From Mycobacterium mantenii (GTDB lineage Bacteria; Actinomycetota; Actinomycetes; Mycobacteriales; Mycobacteriaceae): a stretch of 64,000 bases of DNA. This document shows positions 45,440 through 52,918 of the stretch, in pieces; the first letter of the stretch is position 1; each line of letters begins with the position of its first letter. The DNA lies in the NCBI RefSeq assembly GCF_010731775.1, contig NZ_AP022590.1, positions 4,898,001-4,962,000 on the forward strand, written 5' to 3'. The notes under the pieces were generated by a model. The model searched no databases. It was not told where the DNA came from and saw only the letters and a list, made by a program, of their open reading frames with translations. The translations under genes and the position numbers were made by a program.

Positions 45440-46273
45440 ATGGGTCGGATGGACGGCAAGGTCGCCTTCGTGACCGGTGCGGCACGGGGGCAGGGCAGAA
45501 GTCACGCCGTCCGGCTCGCGCAGGAGGGCGCCGACATCATCGCGGTTGACATCTGCCGCGGATTCGAGGGATCCCCGGCTCCCGCTGCCACGCCGGAAGA
45601 CCTCGACGTCACCGCCGGCATGGTCAAGGACGCGGGCGCTCGCGTCGTCACCGCCGAAGTCGACGTGCGTGAGTACGACGCGTTGAAGGCGGCGGTCGAC
45701 AGCGGCGTCGAACAGCTGGGACGGCTGGACGTCATCGTCGCCAACGCGGGCATCGGCACGATGACCGGCAAGCTACACAAGACCGACGAGGCGCTGTGGC
45801 AGGAGATGATCGACGTCAACCTCAGTGGGGTGTGGAAGACGGTCAAAGCCGGTGTCCCACAAATGCTGGACGGGGACCGCGGCGGTTCGCTCATCTTGAC
45901 ATCGTCGGTCGCGGGCAGGAAGGCCTACTTACACACCGGTCACTACACGTCGGCCAAGCACGGGGTGATCGGGCTGATGCGCGCGTTCGCAGTTGAATTG
46001 GGCCACAAGATGATCCGGGTCAATGCCGTGTTGCCAACCCATGTGAACACGCCACTGCTGATCAACGAAGGCACCTTTCATGCTTTCCGCCCCGATCTGG
46101 AGAACCCCGGGCCGGACGACCTCGCGCCGATCTGCCAAACCTTCCACACGCTCCCCATCCCGTGGGTCACCGCACAGGACATCAGCAACGCCGTGCTGTT
46201 CCTTGCGTCCGACGAAGCCCGATACATCACCGGTGTTGCGCTGCCGGTGGATGCCGGCAGCTGCCTGAAGTAA
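45440..46273 (+). CDS. mycofactocin-coupled SDR-family oxidoreductase
   Basis: 277 aa. Cofactor motif VTGAARGQGRSHAVRLA, followed by the insert after VDIC (RGFEGSPAPAATPEDLDVT) that marks SDRs depending on mycofactocin, in which NAD is bound and non-exchangeable. NAGIGTM, Ser in LTSSVAG and YTSAKHG follow. ATG 45440 has GGAGG at 45430-45434. Carveol- and other alcohol-oxidising enzymes belong to this group. In this cluster it probably oxidises a secondary alcohol made by the P450. The next gene is 11 bp away. Confidence 0.9.
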   Translation: MGRMDGKVAFVTGAARGQGRSHAVRLAQEGADIIAVDICRGFEGSPAPAATPEDLDVTAGMVKDAGARVVTAEVDVREYDALKAAVDSGVEQLGRLDVIVANAGIGTMTGKLHKTDEALWQEMIDVNLSGVWKTVKAGVPQMLDGDRGGSLILTSSVAGRKAYLHTGHYTSAKHGVIGLMRAFAVELGHKMIRVNAVLPTHVNTPLLINEGTFHAFRPDLENPGPDDLAPICQTFHTLPIPWVTAQDISNAVLFLASDEARYITGVALPVDAGSCLK

Positions 46274-46284
46274 GGAAAGCATCG

Positions 46285-47487
46285 ATGACCGTCACCAACG
46301 ACACCGACGTCTACTACGACCCCTACGACGTCAACATCAATGCGAACCCCTATCCGATTTACGCGCGGCTGCGCGAAGAGGCGCCGATCTACTACAACGA
46401 GCGTTACGATTTCTGGGCCTTGTCAAGGCATTCCGACGTCGAGCGCGGGCTGGCCAACTGGGAGACCTTCTCCAACAGGCGAAGCGACATCCTTGAGCTC
46501 ATCCAGTCGAAATTCGACATGCCCGGCGGTGTCATGATGTTTCAGGATCCGCCCGAACACTCAATGCTGCGTGGCCTGATGTCGCGGGTGTTCACCCCCC
46601 GCCGGATGGCCGCTCTCGAGGACCAGATTCGGCAATACTGCGTGCGGTGCCTGGACCCCCTCGTCGGCTCCGGCGGGTTCGACATCATCGCCGAACTCGC
46701 CTCGATGATGCCGATGCGGGTGATCGGGATGTTGTTGGGAATCCCCGAGTCCGCACAGGTCTCGGTACGCGACGCGAACGACGCCAACCTGCGCACCAAG
46801 CCCGGGGCGCCGTTGAAGGTCGCCAACGCCGACTCCATCGCCGACGGCCGGATCTACGCCGACTACGTCGAATGGCGCTCCAAGAACCCGTCGGACGACC
46901 TGATGACCACACTGCTCAACGTCGAATTCGACGACGAGAACGGCGTGCACCGCAAGCTGACCCGCAAAGAGGTGCTGCATTACACGCAGGTGGTCGCCGG
47001 GGCGGGCAACGAGACCACCGGCCGGTTGATCGGCTGGCTGGCCAAGGTGCTCGCCGAGCATCCCGACCAGCGCCGCGAGGTCTACGAGGACCGGTCACTG
47101 TTGACCCGTACCGTCGACGAGACATTGCGATTCGAACCCACCGGCCCGCACGTCGCGCGTTGGATGGCAAAGGATTTCGAGTGCTACGGCACGACCGTCC
47201 CGGCGGGTAGCGCGATGCTGCTGCTGTTCGGCGCCGCCAACCGCGATCCCCGTCGCTACACCGATCCGGACACCTACAACATCCGTCGCGACAACATCTC
47301 GCACATCACCTTCGGAAAGGGTGTGCACTACTGCCTGGGTGCCAACCTGGCGCGCCTCGAGGGCCGCGTCGCGCTGGACGAGATCCTCAACCGGTGGCCC
47401 GAATGGGACATCGATTACGACACCGCGCAATTGGCGTCCACATCGACCGTCCGCGGCTGGGAGCGGCTGCGCGTCGTGTTGCCCTGA
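46285..47487 (+). CDS. cytochrome P450
   Basis: 400 aa. I-helix AGAGNETT (Asn in place of the usual acid/His next to ETT), ExxR in DETLRFEPT, heme loop FGKGVHYCLGANLARLEGRVAL with the Cys at about C350. ATG 46285 has AAGGAA 9 nt upstream; the open frame before it overlaps the SDR. Immediately downstream of the mycofactocin SDR, so a hydroxylation-then-oxidation pair is likely. Substrate unknown, probably a cyclic hydrocarbon, terpene or steroid-like molecule. Confidence 0.93.
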   Translation: MTVTNDTDVYYDPYDVNINANPYPIYARLREEAPIYYNERYDFWALSRHSDVERGLANWETFSNRRSDILELIQSKFDMPGGVMMFQDPPEHSMLRGLMSRVFTPRRMAALEDQIRQYCVRCLDPLVGSGGFDIIAELASMMPMRVIGMLLGIPESAQVSVRDANDANLRTKPGAPLKVANADSIADGRIYADYVEWRSKNPSDDLMTTLLNVEFDDENGVHRKLTRKEVLHYTQVVAGAGNETTGRLIGWLAKVLAEHPDQRREVYEDRSLLTRTVDETLRFEPTGPHVARWMAKDFECYGTTVPAGSAMLLLFGAANRDPRRYTDPDTYNIRRDNISHITFGKGVHYCLGANLARLEGRVALDEILNRWPEWDIDYDTAQLASTSTVRGWERLRVVLP

Positions 47488-47495
47488 GCGGCGTG

Positions 47496-48101
47496 TCAGG
47501 TGCTCCGGCGACTCTTCGGCGTGGGCATCTCGAACCGGTCCAGGAAGCGGTTGACCAACGCGACGGCCTCGTCGTGCCCACCGTGGGTACCAAGTCCCTG
47601 CTCGAGGATCAGGGTGCGGCCGATGGAGGCGATGACGACGGCGAGGGCGGCGGGCGGGAATTCGTCCGTATCGAGCTCGTGTTCGCGAACGATGAAGTTC
47701 AGTGCGGTGATCTGCTGTTCGCGCCAGCGTTCCGACCACGCCGAGATCTCGGCCCGAATCTCCTTGCGATGGTTGGCGAGTCCCATGAACTCCAGCAGCA
47801 GCCGGGTGTCCTTCGGCTCGGTGAGCGTGGCCCAGAACGCGTGCAGTGGCCGGTCGGAGGCCAACGCCTTTTGCTGGCGTTCCAGGTAGATCGCGGCGCC
47901 GCGGCGAAAGACGGCCAGATACAGGTCATCCATCGTGGGAAAGTAGTAGTGCACCAACGCCGGCTTGACCCCGGCCTTGGCCGCGACGCGGCGCGACGTG
48001 GCCGCGGCATAGCCTTCCTCGAGCATGATCTGACTCGTCGCGGCCACCAGCATGTCGCGCGTCGTGGAGTTGCGCGCCTTCGGTCGCTGGGATGCGGTCA
48101 C
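47496..48101 (-). CDS. TetR-family regulator of the cluster
   Basis: 201 aa. HTH region DMLVAATSQIMLEEGYAAATSRRVAAKAGVKPALVHYYFPTMDDLYLAV (about residues 16-65). It is the last gene of the operon crotonase-Rieske-108 aa-tetR (minus strand), whose promoter carries palindrome site 2, and is the only regulator in the region, so it is the natural candidate to bind the three palindromes. The ligand-binding domain is not informative by eye. Confidence 0.9.
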   Translation of the reverse strand: MTASQRPKARNSTTRDMLVAATSQIMLEEGYAAATSRRVAAKAGVKPALVHYYFPTMDDLYLAVFRRGAAIYLERQQKALASDRPLHAFWATLTEPKDTRLLLEFMGLANHRKEIRAEISAWSERWREQQITALNFIVREHELDTDEFPPAALAVVIASIGRTLILEQGLGTHGGHDEAVALVNRFLDRFEMPTPKSRRST

Positions 48102-48102
48102 A

Positions 48103-48119
48103 GTGTGGTCATATCACAC
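48103..48119. promoter_or_regulatory. inverted repeat directly upstream of tetR
   Basis: GTGTG-GTCATAT-CACAC, 17 bp, directly before the tetR start and overlapping the stop of the 108-aa gene. It could be a separate operator or a chance repeat; it does not match the TTGGGCGATCGCCCAA palindrome. Confidence 0.35.
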
Positions 48120-48440
48120 GGCCGGTTCGGCGACCATGTCGAAGAACGCGGCACCGGAATCCGGGATGCGGTTCTGCTTGAACACGTTGACGGCATAGGA
48201 GACCAGGATCATCGAATACAGCAGGTGCAGCAGCCTGGTCGCGTCGTCCGGTAAAGCGTTGATGTCGAGCTCATTCAGGTAGGCGATCGCTTGCTCCGCC
48301 CTGGGGGCGATGGCGTCGTAAAACTCGACGAGTTCGTCGTAGGGCTTCGACAGCCGCGCCTCGTAGCGTTGCGCCCGGGCCGGCAGCGCCCAATCGGCGG
48401 CGAACGGTTCGAGGTCGGCGAACCCGTCGGGCAGTGTCAT
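48114..48440 (-). CDS. 108-aa conserved-looking protein linked to the Rieske oxygenase
   Basis: MTLPDGFADLEPFAADWALP at the start, then helical sequence (DELVEFYDAIAPRAEQAIAYL, LLHLLYSMILVSYAVNVFKQ). Mostly alpha-helical, no domain recognised. It lies between the Rieske oxygenase gene and tetR in the same operon, suggesting a role as a small partner or stability factor of the oxygenase. That role is inference from position. Confidence 0.7.
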   Translation of the reverse strand: MTLPDGFADLEPFAADWALPARAQRYEARLSKPYDELVEFYDAIAPRAEQAIAYLNELDINALPDDATRLLHLLYSMILVSYAVNVFKQNRIPDSGAAFFDMVAEPAV

Positions 48441-48489
48441 GAGCGTCGCTCCTCAGCATCGCTTCGCTCTGCATCGTCGCCGACGGGGG

Positions 48490-49806
48490 TCATGACGACT
48501 CCCCGGCCCGGTAGGCATCCACCGTGTCGCGGATGACGGTGTGGAACTGACGGATCAGCAATTCCTGGTCGCTGAGGTGGAAGGTGTTCTGCGCGCGGGT
48601 CTTCAGGGCCGAATGCGTGGCCTCGATCGTGTTGACGTCCTGCATCGCGAATTCGATCGTGCTGTCGACCACCAGTTCCTGCGCGAGGCGTTCGGCGGCG
48701 TTGGCCGGCGGCACAAAGTACATGTCGATCTCGTAGATGTGCGAGTCGACGGTTTCGGGCCAATAGGTGTAGGTGATGTAGTACCCCCGCGCCCAGATCT
48801 GGATCGAAATGTTTGGGAAGGCCCAGAACTGGTCGTTGCCCCACGAGGCGATGTTTCCGCGGTTGAGGAAGTCCGGTTGCGGTCCCTCGAAGCCCAAGTC
48901 GGGCACATCGTCGGGCCCGAACAACCCGGCGCGGAACAGCTTGTAGACCCAGCGCTGGTCTTGGCGGGCCGGTCCCGCGGTGCCCGGCTCGCGCGGCGGT
49001 AGCGGCGGCGGCCCCGGTACCGAGGTGAGCATGTGCGGCCTGAACAGTTCGTAGTGATACGAGTCGACCGGCGGCACCATCTTCTCGGCCTTCGAGACAT
49101 CGGGGTCGATGAAGCGGCCGTGCACATACGGCGGGTGATACCACTCGCAGACCGAGTCGACGGCCAGCTTCCAGTTCCCGTTGATGCGGGTGGAAAACCC
49201 GTAATGCTGAGTCATCTTCTCGAAGGGGTAAGCCTCGATGCCCAGCAGCCCGTCACCGAGGAAACCGCGCAACGGCACGGCGACCCCGTCCTTTTCCGAG
49301 GCGAGGTTGACGAAGATGAAACCCGCCCAGACCTCGCAGTGCACCGGCGGCATCCGCAGTGCGCTCTTGTCGAGGTCGAAAAACTCGCCCTCATTGGTGA
49401 TGTGGTTGACCTTGCCGTCCAAGCCGTAGCGCCAACCGTGGTACTTGCACGCGAACGCGCGACAGGTGCCCGACGATTCCCGACCCGGGTGCTCCTGCCA
49501 GACAACCTTGTTGCCGCGGTGCGCGCACACATTGTGGAAGGCGTGCACGGTGTCATCCCGGTCGCGAGCGATCACAATCGAGGCGAGGCGTCCGGGCAGA
49601 TCGCGGGTGAAGTACGAGCCCTTGCGGGGGAGGCGTTCAATACGTCCAATGCACAACCAGTTTCGCTCGAAGACCGCCTTGCGCTCGGCGATGAAGAACT
49701 CCTCAGAGATCGAGTCCTCGTAGCTGACGGGCGCGGTCCCGAGTTCGGGATAGTCGGTGGTGAACTTGCCCCGCCCGGTCGACAGGCGCTGCTGGATGCC
49801 GGTCAT
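48490..49806 (-). CDS. Rieske non-heme iron oxygenase, alpha subunit
   Basis: 438 aa. Rieske [2Fe-2S] ligands in CAHRGN (C94, H96) and CKYHGW (C120, H123). Catalytic iron site in NWKLAVDSVCEWYHPPYVH: the two His four residues apart, and the third Asp probably in FAMQDVNTIE. ATG 49806 overlaps the crotonase stop by 4 nt (ATGA). It hydroxylates or dihydroxylates a ring using electrons from a separate reductase, absent here. KshA-like steroid and terpene oxygenases share this size; the substrate is unknown. Confidence 0.93.
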   Translation of the reverse strand: MTGIQQRLSTGRGKFTTDYPELGTAPVSYEDSISEEFFIAERKAVFERNWLCIGRIERLPRKGSYFTRDLPGRLASIVIARDRDDTVHAFHNVCAHRGNKVVWQEHPGRESSGTCRAFACKYHGWRYGLDGKVNHITNEGEFFDLDKSALRMPPVHCEVWAGFIFVNLASEKDGVAVPLRGFLGDGLLGIEAYPFEKMTQHYGFSTRINGNWKLAVDSVCEWYHPPYVHGRFIDPDVSKAEKMVPPVDSYHYELFRPHMLTSVPGPPPLPPREPGTAGPARQDQRWVYKLFRAGLFGPDDVPDLGFEGPQPDFLNRGNIASWGNDQFWAFPNISIQIWARGYYITYTYWPETVDSHIYEIDMYFVPPANAAERLAQELVVDSTIEFAMQDVNTIEATHSALKTRAQNTFHLSDQELLIRQFHTVIRDTVDAYRAGESS

Positions 49807-50684
49807 GATCGGACTCCGTCGTTTATCGGTGTCGACCAAGGCTCCGCGTCCCAGGCCCGGTCCAGCGGTGCCATCTCGCCGCCGAACGGGAAGAAGGCGC
49901 GCTGCGCGTAGGTTTCCCGGGCCAGGCCGTGGCCGAGCTCGTCGAGGAAGGCTCGCTTGAGCGGGTTGGTGAACAGCTGGCGCGAATAGCGCAGCGTCAG
50001 GGGTGGGCGCTTGACCAGTTCGCGGGCGAGTCCCCAAGCCCTATCCAGCAATCGGTCCTTGGGCAGCACCTCATTGACCACGCCCCACTCCTTGGCCTCC
50101 TGCGCGCCGAGCTTCATGCCGGTCAACAGAAAGTAGCGGGCACGGGTGTGGCCGGCCAAGAAGCTCCAGATCACGTGCTGGCCGTCGCCGGGCACCTGGC
50201 CGCGCGGAAAATGCGAGGCATCCTGGAAGTAGGCGTCTTCGGAGGCCAGGACGATATCGCCGAGCAACGGCACCTCGGAGTGCATGTTGCAGGGCCCGTT
50301 CACGGCGCTGATCATCGGCACGTCGACATCGAGCACATTGGTGATCAAATGACGCGCATACCAAGCTTTTTCGTCGAGCTTCAGCAATCCTCGGGTGCCG
50401 GGCATGAGGAGATAGTCGGGTTTTTCGACGGGGTCCCCATTGGGCAGGCGTCCCCAGTTGGCGTTGTAGTTCTCGCCGGTTCCGGTGTGGATGAGCACCT
50501 TGATCTCGCGGTCGCCCGCGATGTCGGCGAACACGTCCGACATCTGGTCGTGTGCCCGCCAGTCCCACACCAGGGAGCCGCCGTTGGTGTGGCACTGCAT
50601 GAGCAGGATGCCGTCGTCGGAGAGCTCGAGCCGGTAATTTGCGTACCGATCGTGATATTCGCTGTATCTGGTTCGCTTTGCCAT
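49803..50684 (-). CDS. crotonase-superfamily C-C hydrolase, 6-oxocamphor-hydrolase-like
   Basis: 293 aa. The sequence follows bacterial 6-oxocamphor hydrolase closely in memory: GSLVWDWRAHDQM, TGTGENYNANW, VPMISAVNGPCNMHSEVPLLGDIVLASEDAYFQDASHFPRGQVPGDG and YFLLTGMKLGAQEAKEWGVVNEVLP. The His and Asp nine residues apart (H158, D167) and a later Glu (E257) match the catalytic residues recalled for that enzyme, which cleaves cyclic beta-diketones by a retro-Claisen reaction. It is therefore more likely a ring-cleaving hydrolase than an enoyl-CoA hydratase. First gene of the operon behind palindrome site 2. Confidence 0.85.
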   Translation of the reverse strand: MAKRTRYSEYHDRYANYRLELSDDGILLMQCHTNGGSLVWDWRAHDQMSDVFADIAGDREIKVLIHTGTGENYNANWGRLPNGDPVEKPDYLLMPGTRGLLKLDEKAWYARHLITNVLDVDVPMISAVNGPCNMHSEVPLLGDIVLASEDAYFQDASHFPRGQVPGDGQHVIWSFLAGHTRARYFLLTGMKLGAQEAKEWGVVNEVLPKDRLLDRAWGLARELVKRPPLTLRYSRQLFTNPLKRAFLDELGHGLARETYAQRAFFPFGGEMAPLDRAWDAEPWSTPINDGVRS

Positions 50685-50720
50685 TGAGCCGTCTCATTCC
50701 CGAGAAACTGTCAGCGAGCT

Positions 50721-50742
50721 GGTTTGAGCGATCGCCCAAACC
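50721..50742. promoter_or_regulatory. palindromic operator, site 2
   Basis: GGTTTGAGCGATCGCCCAAACC, 22 bp, one mismatch pair from a perfect palindrome. It is 37 bp before the crotonase start, where it would control the crotonase-Rieske-108aa-tetR operon. Matches site 1 over the core. Confidence 0.8.
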
Positions 50743-50785
50743 GGGTAGCTGACATGCTTGCACCTCCGGTTGCGGTGGTCAAGGT

Positions 50786-51751
50786 TCACCGGCCGTGCAG
50801 GCGGGTTACCACTGGCGCGAAGGATTCGATCTGTCCCTGCTGCACTGTGACGTAGTTGACGCCGAGGGTTTCCCGCCGCGAATGCAGCGTCTCGACAACG
50901 CATTCCGCCGAGCCGATCAGCACATTCGGGTGGTCGCGCAACAGGTCTGCCGCGATGCCCGTCGACCTCGCCAGCCCCGCCAGCACGGTCTCGGGATCGT
51001 CGGTGATCTCCGTGAAGTACGGGGAGCTTTCGACGTCGAGACTGCCGTAGCGCTCACCGGCGGCGGCCCGCACGAAACCGATCCGGCGCTCCGCCACCGC
51101 CTGTGGGGCCAGGCCCTCGGCGTCATGTGCCACAAACGGCACGCTCGAGATGCTGACGATGTCGGCCTCACGCCCGGCCAGCGTGAGAACGCGCCGGCCA
51201 CCCCCGCCGATCATGATCGGCGGATGGGGTTGCTGCACCGGCCGTGGCCGCCCCGCATATCCGTGCACGTCAACGAACTCGCCTGAGTAGTCCAGTTCCC
51301 CGCCCCGCCAATGGGCCTTGATGAGCGAGACCACCTCGGCCAGCTTGACGATTCGCCGACCCGGCCGGTCGAACTCCAGCCCCATCGCGGCGTACTCCAC
51401 TCCGCTCCAACCGGCGCCGATGCCGAATTCGAGACGGCCGTCCGAGAGCAGATCGAGTGTCGCGGCTTCCTTGGCCAGCACCGCGGGCACGTGGTAGTCG
51501 ATGCAGAAGACCCGGCAACCGATGCGCAAGGTCTCGGTCCAGGCGGCCGCCGCCGCCATCGCCGCAATGGGTGCCAGGTCTTGGCGCGGGGTGCGCGCCT
51601 CGCGCTGCGCGGGTCCCGGGCCCAGGTAGTGATCCGCGAGGAAAAGCGTTGAGTACCCGAGGTCTTCGACCCGACGAACCGTGTCGCGCCACGCGCGTGA
51701 CCCGGCGGCATTGGTGGCCTGCACTCCGAAACGGAACGGGGGTCTGTCCAT
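50786..51751 (-). CDS. LLM-class F420-dependent oxidoreductase
   Basis: 321 aa. RFGVQATNAAGSRAWRDTVRRVEDLGYSTLFLADHY at the N-terminus, GCRVFCIDYHVPAVLAKEAATLDLLSDGRLEFGIGAGW and PPIMIGGGGRRVLTLAGREADI mark the F420-dependent LLM group (MSMEG_2906-like). It may reduce an enone or act as a Baeyer-Villiger-type enzyme in the cluster. It is divergent from the SDR at 51892 across site 3. Confidence 0.9.
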   Translation of the reverse strand: MDRPPFRFGVQATNAAGSRAWRDTVRRVEDLGYSTLFLADHYLGPGPAQREARTPRQDLAPIAAMAAAAAWTETLRIGCRVFCIDYHVPAVLAKEAATLDLLSDGRLEFGIGAGWSGVEYAAMGLEFDRPGRRIVKLAEVVSLIKAHWRGGELDYSGEFVDVHGYAGRPRPVQQPHPPIMIGGGGRRVLTLAGREADIVSISSVPFVAHDAEGLAPQAVAERRIGFVRAAAGERYGSLDVESSPYFTEITDDPETVLAGLARSTGIAADLLRDHPNVLIGSAECVVETLHSRRETLGVNYVTVQQGQIESFAPVVTRLHGR

Positions 51752-51853
51752 CCACGGACCCTAAGCAGGGCGCCTGAGCGGAATCAAGGCGAAATCGCCC
51801 ACCTCGCGCTTGACCGTGGCCGAGGCCGGGTGATAGGCATGTGAAGCCGATTA

Positions 51854-51871
51854 TTTGGGCGGTCGCTCAGG
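51854..51871. promoter_or_regulatory. palindromic operator, site 3
   Basis: TTTGGGCGGTCGCTCAGG, the degenerate third copy of the palindrome (consensus TTTGRGCGRTCGCYCAAA). It lies ~20 bp before the SDR GTG start and ~103 bp before the divergent LLM gene. Confidence 0.7.
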
Positions 51872-51891
51872 AAAGCTGGGGTGGTGCGCGC

Positions 51892-52596
51892 GTGAAGACG
51901 GCGGTCGTGACCGGTGGCGCCTCGGGGATCGGCCGTGCCGTCGCCGAGCGATTACGCAGCGACGGTTCTCGGGTGGCCGTCGTCGATCTGTCGCCCACCG
52001 ATGACGGCTTCGGCTATGTCGCCGACGTGACTGACCGCGCCCAGGTCGATACCGCGGTAGCCGCGATCCGCGCGGCGTACGGACCGATTCTGGTGCTGGT
52101 CAATGCGGCAGGCGTGGAGGGCTTCAAGAAGTTCTCGGACATGTCCTTCGAGGACTGGTCCAAGGTGATCGATGTGAACCTGAACGGTGTCTTCCACACC
52201 GTTCAAGCCGTGCTGCCCGACATGGTCGAGGCCGGATGGGGTCGCATCGTCAACATCTCGTCGTCCAGCACCCACTCCGGGCAGCCGTTCATGGCCCACT
52301 ACGTGGCCGCGAAGTCCGCAGTGAACGGCCTGACCAAATCACTGGCCCTCGAATACGGACCGGCCGGAATCACCGTCAATGCGGTTCCGCCGGGGTTCGT
52401 CGACACGCCGATGCTGCGCAGTGCCGAGCGGCGGCACCTGCTCGGTGGCATGGTCGAGGATCACATTCAGCGCACCCCGGTGCGCCGGGTGGGCAAGCCG
52501 GAGGACATCGCCGCGGCATGCGCCTTTTTTGTGTCCGAGGAAGCCGGTTACATCACCGGCCAGATACTTGGAGTCAACGGCGGTCGCAATACCTGA
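51892..52596 (+). CDS. SDR-family oxidoreductase
   Basis: 234 aa. VTGGASGIGRAVAERL, VNAAGVEG, Ser in NISSSST, YVAAKSA and GYITGQILGVNGG. GTG 51892 is chosen because the strand KTAVVTGG begins right after it and the upstream ATG (51841) would place operator site 3 inside the gene. Probably a 3-oxoacyl-ACP-reductase-type or alcohol dehydrogenase; follows the regulon promoter. Confidence 0.88.
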   Translation: MKTAVVTGGASGIGRAVAERLRSDGSRVAVVDLSPTDDGFGYVADVTDRAQVDTAVAAIRAAYGPILVLVNAAGVEGFKKFSDMSFEDWSKVIDVNLNGVFHTVQAVLPDMVEAGWGRIVNISSSSTHSGQPFMAHYVAAKSAVNGLTKSLALEYGPAGITVNAVPPGFVDTPMLRSAERRHLLGGMVEDHIQRTPVRRVGKPEDIAAACAFFVSEEAGYITGQILGVNGGRNT

Positions 52597-52629
52597 CCGG
52601 GCTCAACCCGCAGAGCCCCAAGGAGATTG

Positions 52630-52907
52630 ATGTACGAGAGAGAGATCAGCTCTTCATCGATGTGGAGTGGAGGCGATCCATGGCCAGCCTGGCAACAGCG
52701 GCCAGGTGTGCAATGCGCTCAGCCGGATCCTGGTGCCAGAGACGCGCAAGGACGCGCACTTTCGGCGTCAACGAGGGCTACATTATGGATCCGGCGGCAC
52801 CGTTCGGCGGCGTCAAGAACAGCGGGTACGGCCGCGAACTCGGTACCGAGGGAATCGACAGTTACACGGTGAGCCAATCCATTTCGGCCGGTGCCGCAAC
52901 GAACTGA
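52630..52907 (+). pseudogene. aldehyde dehydrogenase remnant (deletions and frameshift)
   Basis: Three pieces of an ALDH are packed into 280 bp. The start (MYERDQLFID.EW if two bases of a GAGAGAGAGA run are removed), the nucleophile block NSGQVCNALSRILVPETR at 52691-52744, and the C-terminus FGVNEGYIMDPAAPFGGVKNSGYGRELGTEG. A normal ALDH is ~480 aa, so most of the gene is deleted and it is dead. It would have oxidised an aldehyde product of the regulon. Located 33 bp after the SDR. Confidence 0.88.
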
Positions 52908-52918
52908 TCAGAGGCGGC

